DNA of 64,000 nucleotides, taken from positions 7,130,001-7,194,000 of the forward strand of contig OW051473.1 in assembly GCA_932521025.1 (NCBI GenBank), read 5' to 3'. The notes under the pieces were generated by a model, which saw nothing but the letters and a program-made list of their open reading frames with translations, did no database searches and had not been told where the DNA came from. This DNA comes from Oscheius onirici. Lineage: Eukaryota > Nematoda > Chromadorea > Rhabditida > Rhabditidae. This document shows positions 15,072 through 25,234 of the stretch, piece by piece (position 1 is the stretch's first letter; the number at the start of each line of letters is the position of its first letter). The translations under genes were made by a program, and so were the position numbers.

Positions 15072-16502
15072 GGGTGGGTCCCGTTAGGCCCCCCACCCCC
15101 CTATGGGTGGGGGGACTAACGGGACCTGGGGAGGGGGGGGGCCTAACGCGACCTCGTATTTTTCAACGATAAATCGTCCCCAAATCGTCGGGAATCAATT
15201 CCTTTCGATGAATATAAGTTAGAATAATTATTTTCGATAGGAAAAAACTTTTATTTCGCTAAAACTCCATTTTTGGCTTGGAATGTCAGCTTTTAGGCCG
15301 ATTTTCGCCTATTTTGCGTACTATTTCGCTGTTTTCAAGGTGAAGAAGAGGTTTCTAAGCTTCGCAATGTTCTGCTAAGTTGTAAAACAGATAAAAAACA
15401 ACAACTTTGTAGTACATCAGAACCCTGCCCGATGAATACATCACTGCGAAAACAGGCTATAAAGCTGCGTGCCACCTTTTTATCAGTACTGAATGGTTCC
15501 GAAGGTACCTTCGACTGTTTCTTTTATTGTCCCCAGTCTTTTGTAGCATCAGGTAATCTACAAATTCTGTAAAAAACCGAAGGCTACTAGTCATATAAAC
15601 ACCTACTATTAGTCGATAGGGCCTGGCATCTCTCTACCGACCTGATGGTCATGACTGCATGGATTCTGTTTGGTTCTCTTCTTTGATTTAAAAACGGTGA
15701 CTGTTCTATCTCACAATGTCTCTGTATAAACTGATCGTTTATTTCTGGTGACTGTAAGCTGTGATCTGTCGTTCCTTATTTCACAGTAACTATCAGTTAT
15801 TGAACCGATGGAGAGACAGTCTAATGAGAGAGCAAAGCTTCTTAACTGTTTTTCTACCGGTGGTTACTTCTAATCGAAAGAGAGAACAGTCACAGTTTCT
15901 TAGATCAGAGCAGAAAACTCACCAGAGTGTAGATAGACATGAGTTCAGTAGAGAGAAACCAGAACCCATCGACTAACAGTGAGGGCTCAGTTGGATCAGA
16001 TGACTCAGCTTTGGTTCTCTCAGAGAATTTAACTCTATCTAGTAATAAAACTGAAAGGATACACTATACTCTCTGTGAGAAGCATCTTGGAAACCATTAG
16101 TATAGAGTTCATTGCAGCGCTCAGATTCATACCTTGTTTTCATGACGAAGCCTTGGTCGGGCAGAGTGGTGATGTACTACAAAGTTTTTGCTTTTGATCT
16201 GCTCTACAACTTAGAAAACCATTGCCAAACTCAAAAACACCTCTTCTTCTTGAAAACATCGAAATGGAGCGACATATAGGTGAAAAGCGGCCAAAAATAG
16301 AAAATTTTGACCAAAAATGGATTTTTAGCGAAATAATAGTTTTTATCAAAAATAATTATTATATTTTATAACTTATAACTTATATTCATCGAAAGGAATT
16401 GATTCCCGACGATTTGGAGACGATTCGCCGTTGAAAAATACGAAGTCGCGTTAGGCCCTCCCCCCCCCCCACCCCGCGGGGGGGGCCTAATGTCCCCCAG
16501 CC
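15072..16502. mobile_element. Foldback-type DNA transposon with ~400 bp inverted ends
   Basis: The first ~400 bp (15072-15475) is the imperfect reverse complement of the last ~390 bp (about 16110-16502); by eye roughly three quarters of bases pair, including long runs such as the one ending ATCGTCGGGAATC. The element is flanked by an exact 9-bp direct repeat TTGTATCTC at 15063-15071 and 16503-16511, the signature of a target duplication. The ~630 bp core has no long open frame, so it is non-autonomous. Nine-bp duplications are known for Mutator-like and Foldback elements; which superfamily mobilised this one is not decided here. It sits inside an exon of a small membrane-protein gene. Confidence 0.85.
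15080..15126. repeat. GC-rich hairpin at the left end of the foldback element
   Basis: GTCCCGTTAG followed by a C-rich arm pairs with a G-rich arm and CTAACGGGAC about 30 bases later, a nearly perfect nested hairpin. A related, less perfect C-run/G-run hairpin with CGTTAGGCC and GGCCTAATG lies at the other end (about 16450-16490). Confidence 0.7.
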
Positions 16503-16511
16503 TTGTATCTC
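16503..16511. repeat. Right 9-bp target site duplication
   Basis: TTGTATCTC directly right of the foldback element, identical to the copy at 15063-15071. Bases beyond it differ on the two sides, so the duplication is exactly 9 bp. Confidence 0.85.
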
Positions 16512-16850
16512 AGCATAAGGCGGGCCGGCTACAACACTGAGAAGAATCTGGAAACATCAGCTTGTTAACTAAACAAAAATAGCACCATCAGTACAGAAAT
16601 CCAAATCAAAGGACGAATATCGTAAAAACAGAAAACCTTGTCGACGTGGACTAGAAGGAACATCAACAGTCCGAACAAGGCCTGGAAAAGGAAGTTCATG
16701 ACGTTAAAAAGATGGAAGAATACCTAAACGTTGTCTAACTCATACAAAACAACGGGTTACCTCAGCCTTACTTGTATTCTTGCTGAACCCGATCACAATC
16801 GACGTATCCAGCTTAATCACCTTCTTATTCTGAAAGTGTTAGTTCTATGA

Positions 16851-17236
16851 AAGCTGTTGTAAACCATTTGAAGAGAAGACTGGTCGATAGAACAACGTTT
16901 GGTGGCGGTTGACAGTTTATTTCCATAGATTTCCTATATTATTACTTAATTAGGTTTTAATCTTCCGGTATATTAAGCAAAATTATTTCCGGAAAGACAA
17001 GAGTTCAACACTATTTTTTCAGTTAAAAACAGTGCTAGGTGATACTCGTTCATGTTTCCAAAGGATGTTTTTGTATCAATGTCCTTGTAGCCAATGCTGA
17101 TTCATACGAAGTCGTACTCAAGTGGCCACGCATCATCTGTAAGGACGTATGGCTGAATGGCAAAGACGGTGAAAGCAAACAAACTCCTTTAAAAGGAGGC
17201 ACGAAAATAGGAAAAGTTGTCTGTCAGTTTTCCACG
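16851..17236. other. Divergent spacer
   Basis: About 390 bp between the membrane-protein gene (-) and the secreted Cys-rich gene (+). A frame through 17039-17236 runs into the signal peptide ATG at 17237, but its residues look non-coding and the short secreted start is preferred. The first exon or 5' UTR of the minus gene may extend into the left part. Confidence 0.35.
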
Positions 17237-17845
17237 ATGCTGTTTTTGATTCTTGTTGCCTTTGTGCCTCTTGCTTATTCTCTCGAGTGCTACCAAGGTA
17301 TATTATATCTTTCTGGCAGTAAATAAAATTCCTAGGTGTCGAAAAAGGATACCAGCATCCGCATGGTGCTACTCCGTGTCAGCCTGGAGCACAGTTCTGT
17401 ATGAGGTTGTTAAACTTCAGCCCATCTAAATTTTTTTGTCTTTAGCCAAACAGTTTTTGGAAGTAATTTGGTCACCTATTTGTGCGACCAGCCATTGAAT
17501 CAGCCGGCATGCAGAGTGAGTTTTCTATAATTTGTCATATTTCCACATTAAATATTTAAAAATCTTTACACGAAACACAGAGCAGAACCTTGATATACCA
17601 AACAGCTACATTTTCAGAATAATGGATGCTACCAAAACGAAGCTGGAGAGCAAGTCTGCTGCTGCAATACTGATCGCTGTAACGTAGGCGTTGGGGGTGG
17701 CCTTAACGCTGGACACAACAATGGCTACAACAACGGTCCCCACAACGGTCCTGGCTTCATGGGTGGCTGGGACAACAGATGGAATTCTTCTTCCAAGTTG
17801 GCCTCCCTCTCCAGCCTTCTCATGTTACTGCTAACTCGAGCGTAG
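17237..17845 (+). CDS. Secreted Cys-rich Ly6/ET-module-like protein, probably GPI-anchored
   Basis: Small protein of roughly 140 residues in four exons. It opens with a clear signal peptide (MLFLILVAFVPLAYSLECYQG). The mature part has cysteines spaced as in three-finger Ly6/uPAR and nematode ET-module proteins: ECYQG, TPCQPGAQFC, YLCDQP, ACR, NGCYQ, and the terminal block CCCNTDRCN, where the CCxxDxCN end is the family signature. A Gly/Asn/His-rich linker (GHNNGYNNGPHNGPGFMGG) follows, then WNSSSKLASLSSLLMLLLTRA. That tail, small residues then a hydrophobic end with no cytosolic part, looks like a GPI-attachment signal. Such proteins usually act at the cell surface or as secreted binders; the ligand cannot be told. 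Exon 1 is 17237-17297, and all splice sites are GT..AG. Confidence 0.8.
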
Positions 17846-18632
17846 TGCACATATCTGACATCATGTGCGATCTTTCGAAATTCCCTCAACTCCATCTCAA
17901 GTCATGTGTAATAAATGTGTTCCCAGTAGTCATGGATACAAAATGCTCACTCGAAATCACGTTTTCAATCAAAGCCAGAGAAGAATGGGGCTAATTCGTC
18001 TGTTATCCTTGTATCGTGCTAAAAAGAAGAGTTTACACAGAGAAACTGACGGTATAATTGGTCGCGGTGTTGACCTCTTGGATCCCGAAAAAATGCGTGT
18101 TTGGTTTTAGCGGCAAAACTTTTGCAAACCTTGTCAGCTGCTTTTCTAGCTCCGTGGGTTGGTTGCGACCGTTCTCATTGACACAGTTTTCCGTAGAAAA
18201 CTGGGTCTGTTTGTTTAAAAGGTGGATCACTTTTTGATCAACACACCAAACAGTCGACTTCTTCCTCTTTCCCCCTCTAATAGATTCCGTGACCTACTCT
18301 CGTGTTCAGCTGTTTCGAGCGAACACTGCCGGCCGGGTCGTATCGATCATGCCAAAAATGAGGCGTTTATCCAAAACTTTTCGAAATCCATTATGAAATT
18401 TTTCTGATATTTCTCATGTCTGAGAGCCACGTCAGTCTTCTCGAAAACGTGGAAAGGAAATTGCTGACCTCTTTTCAATAACCCCGTAACTATGACAACA
18501 GCCGGGTCATTCTTGATAACAATTGTTATGGGCTTCACTCTCACGCAAAGTCACAATCAGAGTCATTGCTAACTCATATGTTTCCTTGGTCCTCCTTTTA
18601 TCTCTTGTGTCACAGTTAATTGTCATGTTTCA
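17846..18632. other. Intergenic region
   Basis: About 790 bp with no supported gene. Open frames at 17865-18110 and 18222-18407 show no family pattern. A TTTCAG acceptor at its right end precedes the LITAF-like gene. Confidence 0.4.
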
Positions 18633-18642
18633 GTCTGGCGAA

Positions 18643-19283
18643 ATGTCTGGGCCACCACCAGAATACCAGCGTTAGTTGTCCTTTTAAATTACATACTAAT
18701 GTTTTGTTTCAGCAAACCCCAGCCCTTGGGCATATGATCCAAAGGATCAGCCTGCCTGCAATCCCGGTTATCCGTCGCCACCTCAAGTAAGTTGATTAAC
18801 TTTATAGACTTTTCTCTTGTTGAATTACTTCTGATTGATCGCGGTTTCCAGTTTGTTGCCAGCGCTTATCCGCTACAACCAGGACAGACCTACATGAATG
18901 TCCAGCCAGGTGAATATATAATTTCTTCTCTAAACATGGATTTAGGAATGGTGCCCATTGTGGTCACAACTTTTTCATTTGGCGAATTTCCTCAAACCAT
19001 GAACTGTCCCCATTGTCAAAACCAGGTTAGCACCCTCTCAAGTTGGGAGTTTGACCTCGCTGTTTGAGATTGTTACCGGAGTCCGACCGAGGAATGGCCT
19101 TCTTTCTTGGTTGATCTGTGGTGGTCTGACACTTTTCGGATGTTGGTTATGCTGCTGTATTCCATTCTGTGTCCAACGTTGCCAGGTAAACAGCCCCACG
19201 AGTTTTTTACGATGCCGTTACAGGATATGGAGCATTACTGCCCAAAATGCAGCAGATTACTTGGAACCTACAGAAGAATCTAA
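18643..19283 (+). CDS. LITAF-domain (SIMPLE-like) zinc-ribbon membrane protein
   Basis: LITAF-like proteins are peripheral or monotopic proteins of late endosomes and lysosomes that work in endosomal sorting. The N-terminus is rich in Pro, Tyr and Gln (MSGPPPEYQPNPSPWAYD). The LITAF domain is at about 19000-19280. It has a first CxxC knuckle (MNCPHCQN), then a hydrophobic membrane-dipping segment (LLSWLICGGLTLFGCWLCCC) and a second CxxC knuckle (HYCPKC), so the zinc-binding pairs are intact. The protein ends LLGTYRRI at the stop 19281-19283. An in-frame ATG at 18625 exists, but the GTTTCAG between it and 18643 looks like a trans-splice acceptor, so 18643 is preferred. N-terminal PPxEY-type and proline motifs could bind WW or SH3 partners, as in LITAF. 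Confidence 0.85.
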
Positions 19284-19516
19284 AAAACTGATCTGAAAAA
19301 TAATTTGCTGTAAATAAATATGCTCTTGTTTGGTGCCAAAGTTAACCCTTTCCTTACGGCGCAAATCATGGGGCGGAGTTGAATATTGATGCTCCTCTAA
19401 CGAGTCTTCGAAGCACCCATTCTTCTCTCTACAAAAAGAGGCGCTAGATTTAGAGCTCCTTCGTCTTTCTCCTCCCATCTCACACTTTTTACGCAGACCG
19501 AATTCATTATGCACAT

Positions 19517-21808
19517 ATGGGCTTTTCGACGTCGGTGATGCTGTTCGTTTTTCTCACAATGGTACAACTGGTTCAAGCCGGAGGACAGTCTTATCGCTGT
19601 GCCAATGACACAGAAATCATTGATTATCTTCTCATCGAAGCGGCAAGCCATTACAATAAGCATAAGCTGCCCACGACGCCGGTTGATGTGAGAATAGAAA
19701 TGTGGGTCCAAGAAGTTACCTCCGTCTCCGAAATGACCCAGGACTTTGAAATAGGCAAGTTTTTATCTTGAAATAAATAACGCTTCAAATTGAAAAGTCT
19801 TGTTCCAAAATCAATTGGGTGCGTTGTTGTCAAATTTGTCACCTAGAGGAAATCTCATGAGACGCTGCTTTCCAGATTTGTATATGAATGAATACTGGAC
19901 GGATCCCGGCCTGGATTATACCATGTTGAATCCGTGTCAAGGAAACCTGTCTTTTGACTACAATGTACTTGCCAAGATGTGGACTCCCAATACCTGCTTC
20001 ATCAATTCAAAGGTACAGAAGTTTTAAAATGAGTACAATTCCGTTTAGGCTGCGGTCATGCACAGTTCTCCATTCCGAAACGTTTTTTTGATGGTATTCC
20101 CTAATGGTGAGTATTATGAATTAAGTGAAAATTTTATGAACTACTTTTGATTTGGTATGAAAGTTACAATACTGAGCCCAATGTTTGCTTATAATTTGGG
20201 TCGTTGCCTTGTGCCTTGTGTTCTGTTCAACACCAGTCCAAATAAATATTAAAAATGAGTGGTCAACAATAGTTTGCATACTGGTAATGTTTTGCGAAAT
20301 GTGAGTGAATGATAATTAAGAAAAGTAAAACATTAAACAACTCGAACCTTTTAGTAAACTTGAATATTATTACTCTCTTTGAGTTACATTGTTATTTTAT
20401 CACATGCCGCGAACACTTTACCGCTTTTCCCCAGGCGCGTCTGCATATGTAGAGACTAACGTGATTTGGTGGCGTCGATTCATATGCTGACTCGGCGCGT
20501 CCACTATAGTAACCAAATCTGGAAAACTTGATCAACGCTGTGAGCCAGTTAACCCTCCAGACGCAATGTGTAAAGTGGCTCGTTAAGAGGCTGACGAAAT
20601 AAGAAACCTCTTTTCAGGATCTGTTTGGTCAAATTGGAGGATAAAAAGTACGGGTCCTTGCGACATGGATCTATCAAAGTTTCCAATGGACACTATCGAA
20701 TGCAAACTTACCTTCGAATCTTTTAACTACAACCGGGTAGGGACTTGAAAACTGAGCATTTTTGTGTCAAGGAAGAGGTACGAATGACTTGGAGCGATAA
20801 TCCTGTGATCACATTCAAAGAGATAGAACTGCCTGATTTCAATATGGTGAACTATTCAATTTCTGAAAATCGAACGGTTAGTCAATTTGGATTAGAAAAC
20901 AAGCTTCTTTTAGTTATATGCAGCTGGATACTGGGACGAACTAACAGTCACATTCCTATTTCGACGACGATACGGCTGGTATCTTTTGCAAGGTAAAACA
21001 TTTTACACTCTAAATATTCTTATAATAGGTTTTATTCCAACCTATATGACCGTTTTCATCTCATGGATATCTTTCTATCTCGGACCAAAAGCCATTCCGG
21101 CAAGAACTATGCTGGGTGTGAATGCATTGCTGGCAATGACATTTCAGTTTGGAAACATTATCAGAAACTTACCAAGAGTGTCTTATGTTAAGGCTATTGA
21201 TATCTGGATGTTTGGGTGGGTAAATTTACGAGACTGTTATAAACAGATATTTCAGAGGTATCAGCTTTGTATTTGCTTCACTCATGGAGCTGGCTGTCAT
21301 CGGCTTTTTGACAAAAGATGAGGGTAGACCTTCACAGCTAACATCAAACATTTCGACCAGAAAGTGAGTCTTTCTTGTACCATTATTGAAAACGATGAAA
21401 ATAGAGGAGACCAGTAAATAAGTAAAAATAAAACTGAGAAAGGTCGTTTCTGTCGTAACAATCAGAACATTCAAAAAAGTACCTAATCTTTGTTATAGCC
21501 TTCTATTTTGTCGTAGAGAAAAGACATAATAAAGTGTCAACAGACTGACGGGAAAACTGGGCTTTGACAGCTTTTCATTTCTTGATCATCTAGGTCATTG
21601 CAGATTCAACTTCAGTAAACCAGGAGCAGAACCTCCCAAGAAATCGAGGAATCTGAAGATCTGTGAAAAGCTTGACCTTCTGTCTCGAATAATGTTTCCA
21701 CGTAAGAAATTTCGTATTTCCTCACAAATTTCAGTGATGTACTCTCTGTACAACTTTCTCTATTGGGGAGTTTACATGCGAAGTGCGCTGGAGCATGCTC
21801 AAATGTAA
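19517..21808 (+). CDS. Cys-loop ligand-gated ion channel subunit (LGC/GGR-like, predicted anion channel)
   Basis: Pentameric receptor subunit in about ten exons. A signal peptide ([20 protein letters not shown]) precedes the ligand-binding domain, which includes the conserved region [10 protein letters not shown] near 19890. The Cys loop [15 protein letters not shown] (near 20665) has exactly 13 residues between cysteines and the FPMD core. M1 is at about 21020 ([16 protein letters not shown]). M2 begins with Pro-Ala-Arg ([18 protein letters not shown], near 21100), the ring that marks anion-selective channels. M3 ([14 protein letters not shown]) and M4 ([17 protein letters not shown]) follow, with a short M3-M4 loop. 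The whole M2-M3 block resembles nematode GGR and LGC chloride-channel subunits. The ligand cannot be set from sequence. Introns include a 35-nt one at 20737-20771 and a roughly 510-nt one at 20107-20617. Confidence 0.88.
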
Positions 21809-21941
21809 CAAGTTACGAGTTTTCTCTCTGTGCTCAATCAAGTTCGGGTAAATAAAAACGTTTTATTATAGTTTGAGCATTATTCCTGAATTACCCGATG
21901 ACATGAAGTAGTTTTAAGATTATTTACGAAATGTACATTGA

Positions 21942-24781
21942 CTAAAATACTGGTATGGAATGTCGGTCCACGAATCGTAAATCATCATCAATACGATCTA
22001 AAAGAATGAACGAGATAAACATGGCAATTGCGGACAATATGTGCCAAACATCGTGGTTGTCGAAAAAGTTCACGATGATACAGTTCTTGTTCAGTTCACG
22101 CGACATGGCTGGTGTTTGCTATAAAAACAGCGTCAGTCAAAACAAAACAAGATTGACTCACACTCCAGTCCGAAACCTGATGAAAGAAGAACCATAGTGA
22201 GGCTGCCCAACAGAGGGATGATACAGCCAAAAGTCCGAGGCATCGGAAGCTGAGTCTTTCTCCATGTGAAAATTTCATGACGATATAGTAAAGAAGGTAC
22301 AGGAAAAGATTGGCGATGAAGGGAATTAGGAGATACGAGGCAAAGTCTGCCGGCCTTGTAATTTCTCCGAGGAGTATCCTGAAAGAAAATTGAAAAAAAT
22401 AATTATGTATACTTACAACACAGTGTTTATGAAATTTGCCATTACGAGAAAGAGGAATCTGCCCCAATATTTTGGGAACATGCAAGAGCACCATTTCGAT
22501 GAAGCCCAGGCGTATCGGAAACTGTTCCAAGTCTCTCGAGGATTCACTTTCCAAACTCCCTGAAAACAATGTCCATGTCATTGTTTGTCTCACCTTGAAA
22601 TAGAACTCTAAGCTGACTAGAATCATCAGCAAAAAGTAAATAATCGGGAATAGTACCCAGACAACATTGCTGTGCCATCTCTGAAATACCCTTTTGTTTG
22701 CACCTAACTTTGCAAAAACACACCACGCCGATCATTGCTATCAAAATGAACCCTGCCATGACGCCAAAAGTGTTATGAGCCTGGGCAATGATATCAGGAT
22801 GTCGAAGTTGGTAGATTTTCAACTTTCCCAGTAGAGCTATCACGTACATGAAAGACGTATCTGTGTCAAAATTTATAAAAAGAAAGTTTAAAAATGCTTA
22901 CCAAATTGATAATTTGTTGCACTTGGACAAATGTGATAACTAGCAGAGAGTGCTCCTTCAAGCATTATGGCGATTCCAATAGCATAAGTCAGTGCAGGAT
23001 GTTGAGGTAGACCATAGTCCTAGAACTTGTTGGTAACAAACACATCTCAAATTCTTACAGTTTCTATCGCCGGCTCCTTTTCGACGTGCTTCTGATAGAC
23101 CTTATTTCTCTCATAGGTCATGATAACCAGCAGAGCTCCCAGAAAGACGTAAGCAGCATTGCTGATAATATTGTTGAAAGCGAAAAAGTTCCAAAAAGGG
23201 CGAGCACAACGGAAGTTGTACCTGAATTGAAAATAAAAGCCGGAAGCGTAAACAAACCAGCAGAGATCGAGGTTTCCATAGGAGCGAATGCTGTCCACAG
23301 CATTAAAAACAAGTTGTACTGAAGGCAAAGTGTAGAAGAGAGCGATGATGATAAGGTAACTATAAAATCCATGAAAACAAAAGAAATGAACTTACAAAAC
23401 GTATTTCATGTATTTATCATTCCTTTGCTGGTATGTTTTTGTGGCAAGATCGGCAACCATCAGATGAGTTTTCGCCCTGACCACCTCCCTGTCCAAAGCA
23501 TCCGGCAAACAGTCCCAACTTCCACTAAGAGATTCATCATCTTCTGGTTTCAAGTAATGTTGGTGTTCATGGACTCTCATATCGTCTGCAATACGGGTTA
23601 TTGGAAAGCTACTGAAAACCATACCTCTGAACTGCTGGAACCTGTCCGAATCGGTACTGTCGTAAGACATTTCACATTTCATGTAGGAGAGGGTGATCAG
23701 AATAATTACAAGAAGTAGCGCGGCGACTATCACTATCGGGAGCAAGTATTCTTTTTCTATATAAGGCAAACTTGTGAAATCTGAAATTACTCACGTTTCA
23801 TTTTGGCAGCCACCCTCACTTCGAACATCTTTGTAACCGTTGGAGAATGCATGGTGTGGCCAGTGGCGGGAACAATCTGCTTCCAGCTAGAACAGTCGTT
23901 ATCGTTAGGTTCCAATACAAAGACCAGGAAGAATTTTGGAAATTTGTCTCTCTGAATTAATTTTAAACAAAAATGTATGATGTACTCACTTCTACAGCAA
24001 CAGTAGATTGTTTCGTCATGGTTTGATACATTCCAGAGGAGAGAACATTGCTGGTCAAATCGGATACAGGAGCCTAAAGTATCAAATTTATGAGAATTGT
24101 GTTAGGAAGAAACGAACTCCGTAAGGCTGAACAGATACCGTCATGCACATAGAAGTATTTGAATCCACATTTATGAAAATGCTATCAATGTCACTTGGTA
24201 TGGAAACCTCGTAGAAGACTGGCTGAGCAACAGAAGCATTGCAAATGTGGGGTTTGTCGAATCTGAAGAGAAATAACTCAAATTTTTTATGAATGAAGCT
24301 TACGTTATGGCAAAATCGTCTTGTATCTGTTTCGCTATAAATGTGAAGGCTATAGGCTCAACGCTCCAAAGTTCTACAGTTATATTCTGATCGACCATAA
24401 AGGGGTTGAGAGTCCGGGCCACTTCCGTAAATAGGAATCCATCAATATTTTCAGGGACCTGAAAACCAAAAATAAGAAGGAGTTTGAGGGTAAACGGCAC
24501 CGTAAAACTGACAATTCCTTTCGGTTGCCGAACGACGACCAGCAATGTCACATTCAAGTTTTTCTCCTCTCTTGTTAAAATAATTCTACCAACGGAGCCC
24601 TGAACAAACTTAAAACATATTTTGAAATTCTTACTTTTAGCGCTAGCAATTGATAGGTGTTAAAATTATTTGGTGAAGTTGTATTTTCATAGTTTTTATT
24701 CCATTCGGCATCAAAAATGGTCGACACGCCACCTCGGACTGTTTGTAGAAGGCCGAAAAAACAAATACAGATAAAAAGCAT
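21942..24781 (-). CDS. SID-1/ChUP-1 (SIDT) family transmembrane protein
   Basis: SIDT proteins are multi-pass proteins linked to double-stranded RNA uptake (SID-1) or cholesterol uptake (ChUP-1). The gene reads from ATG 24781 to a stop at 21942. A signal peptide (MLFICICFFGLLQTVRG) leads a large extracellular domain coded to about 23800. A first helix and cytosolic loop follow (LLPIVIVAALLLVIILITLS near 23740). The C-terminal half carries family blocks: FNNIISNAAYVFLGALL (23170), SYHICPSATNYQFDTSFMY (22920) and DNHDVWHILSA (22060). Their Ser, His and Asp residues are those of the CREST hydrolase-like core. The protein ends DRIDDDLRFVDRHSIPVF. A CTTCTTCAG acceptor lies 3 nt before the ATG. Many parasitic nematodes keep only ChUP-type members, so dsRNA transport should not be assumed. 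It ends 133 bp from the stop of the convergent channel gene. Confidence 0.87.
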
Positions 24782-25234
24782 ACGCTGAAGAAGGCTTTTC
24801 ACATGAAAATCTATTGCAAACCGTGTGAAAATCAGCTGTTGGATGAAGAATGGAGAAAAATTAGAAAACGGGACAGATAGAGCAGTTGCAAGCAGGACTT
24901 TGTGGGGTTGTTTACTTCATGGCGGCAACAGTCATGGGGTGGTGCAGTGTCGCGTCTAGCCCAGCGTGGCAAGGGCAATTACGCTCGGCTCAGGTCAACA
25001 ACAGGTCTTTTCAACAGGTCAATCCCTAAGTGAGCTCTGTTTACGACCAACACGCCAGAGATTGCTGGAAAACAGACAAACATGTTGTGGAAAACAGGGA
25101 AAAGTCTTTTTATGTTATCTCTACCAGCATAGAACAGTAATAAGCATCTGTGGAAAAGGAAATCCCATGAAGTGATAGCCAAGAATGAGAAGAGATCAAG
25201 AGTTTGTAGAAGTGACAGGGTAAAGCTATGGATT

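Larger units (their letters stand above)
14818..16850 (-). pseudogene. Small four-helix membrane protein gene split by a foldback transposon
   Basis: Minus-strand exons encode a hydrophobic protein of roughly 140 residues, not recognised as a named family. In order: NKKVIKLDTSIVIGFSKNTS near 16820; a first helix VFFHLFNVMNFLFQALFGLL near 16700; a second in RPLIWISVLMVLFLF near 16590; then an exon beginning PARLMLRYKP. That exon is interrupted by the element at 15072-16502 and resumes as FFYLYKYLLLFASGLGMAV near 15030. The last exon (GYLVQFFAICLVVPVQVAY) ends in the acidic tail ETELYEEEE at the stop 14818-14820. The 9-bp host sequence is duplicated at the insertion, so the exon is open across the junction once one copy and the element are mentally removed. 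No GT donor lies at the element edge, so it is probably not spliced out. The phase of the last intron also does not match in my reading. Likely a disrupted allele or young pseudogene; the exact start is unclear. Confidence 0.6.

Noticed and set aside
15080-16490. TTAGGC motifs suggesting an internal telomere tract
   Set aside because: Only isolated copies inside the transposon hairpins, no tandem array.
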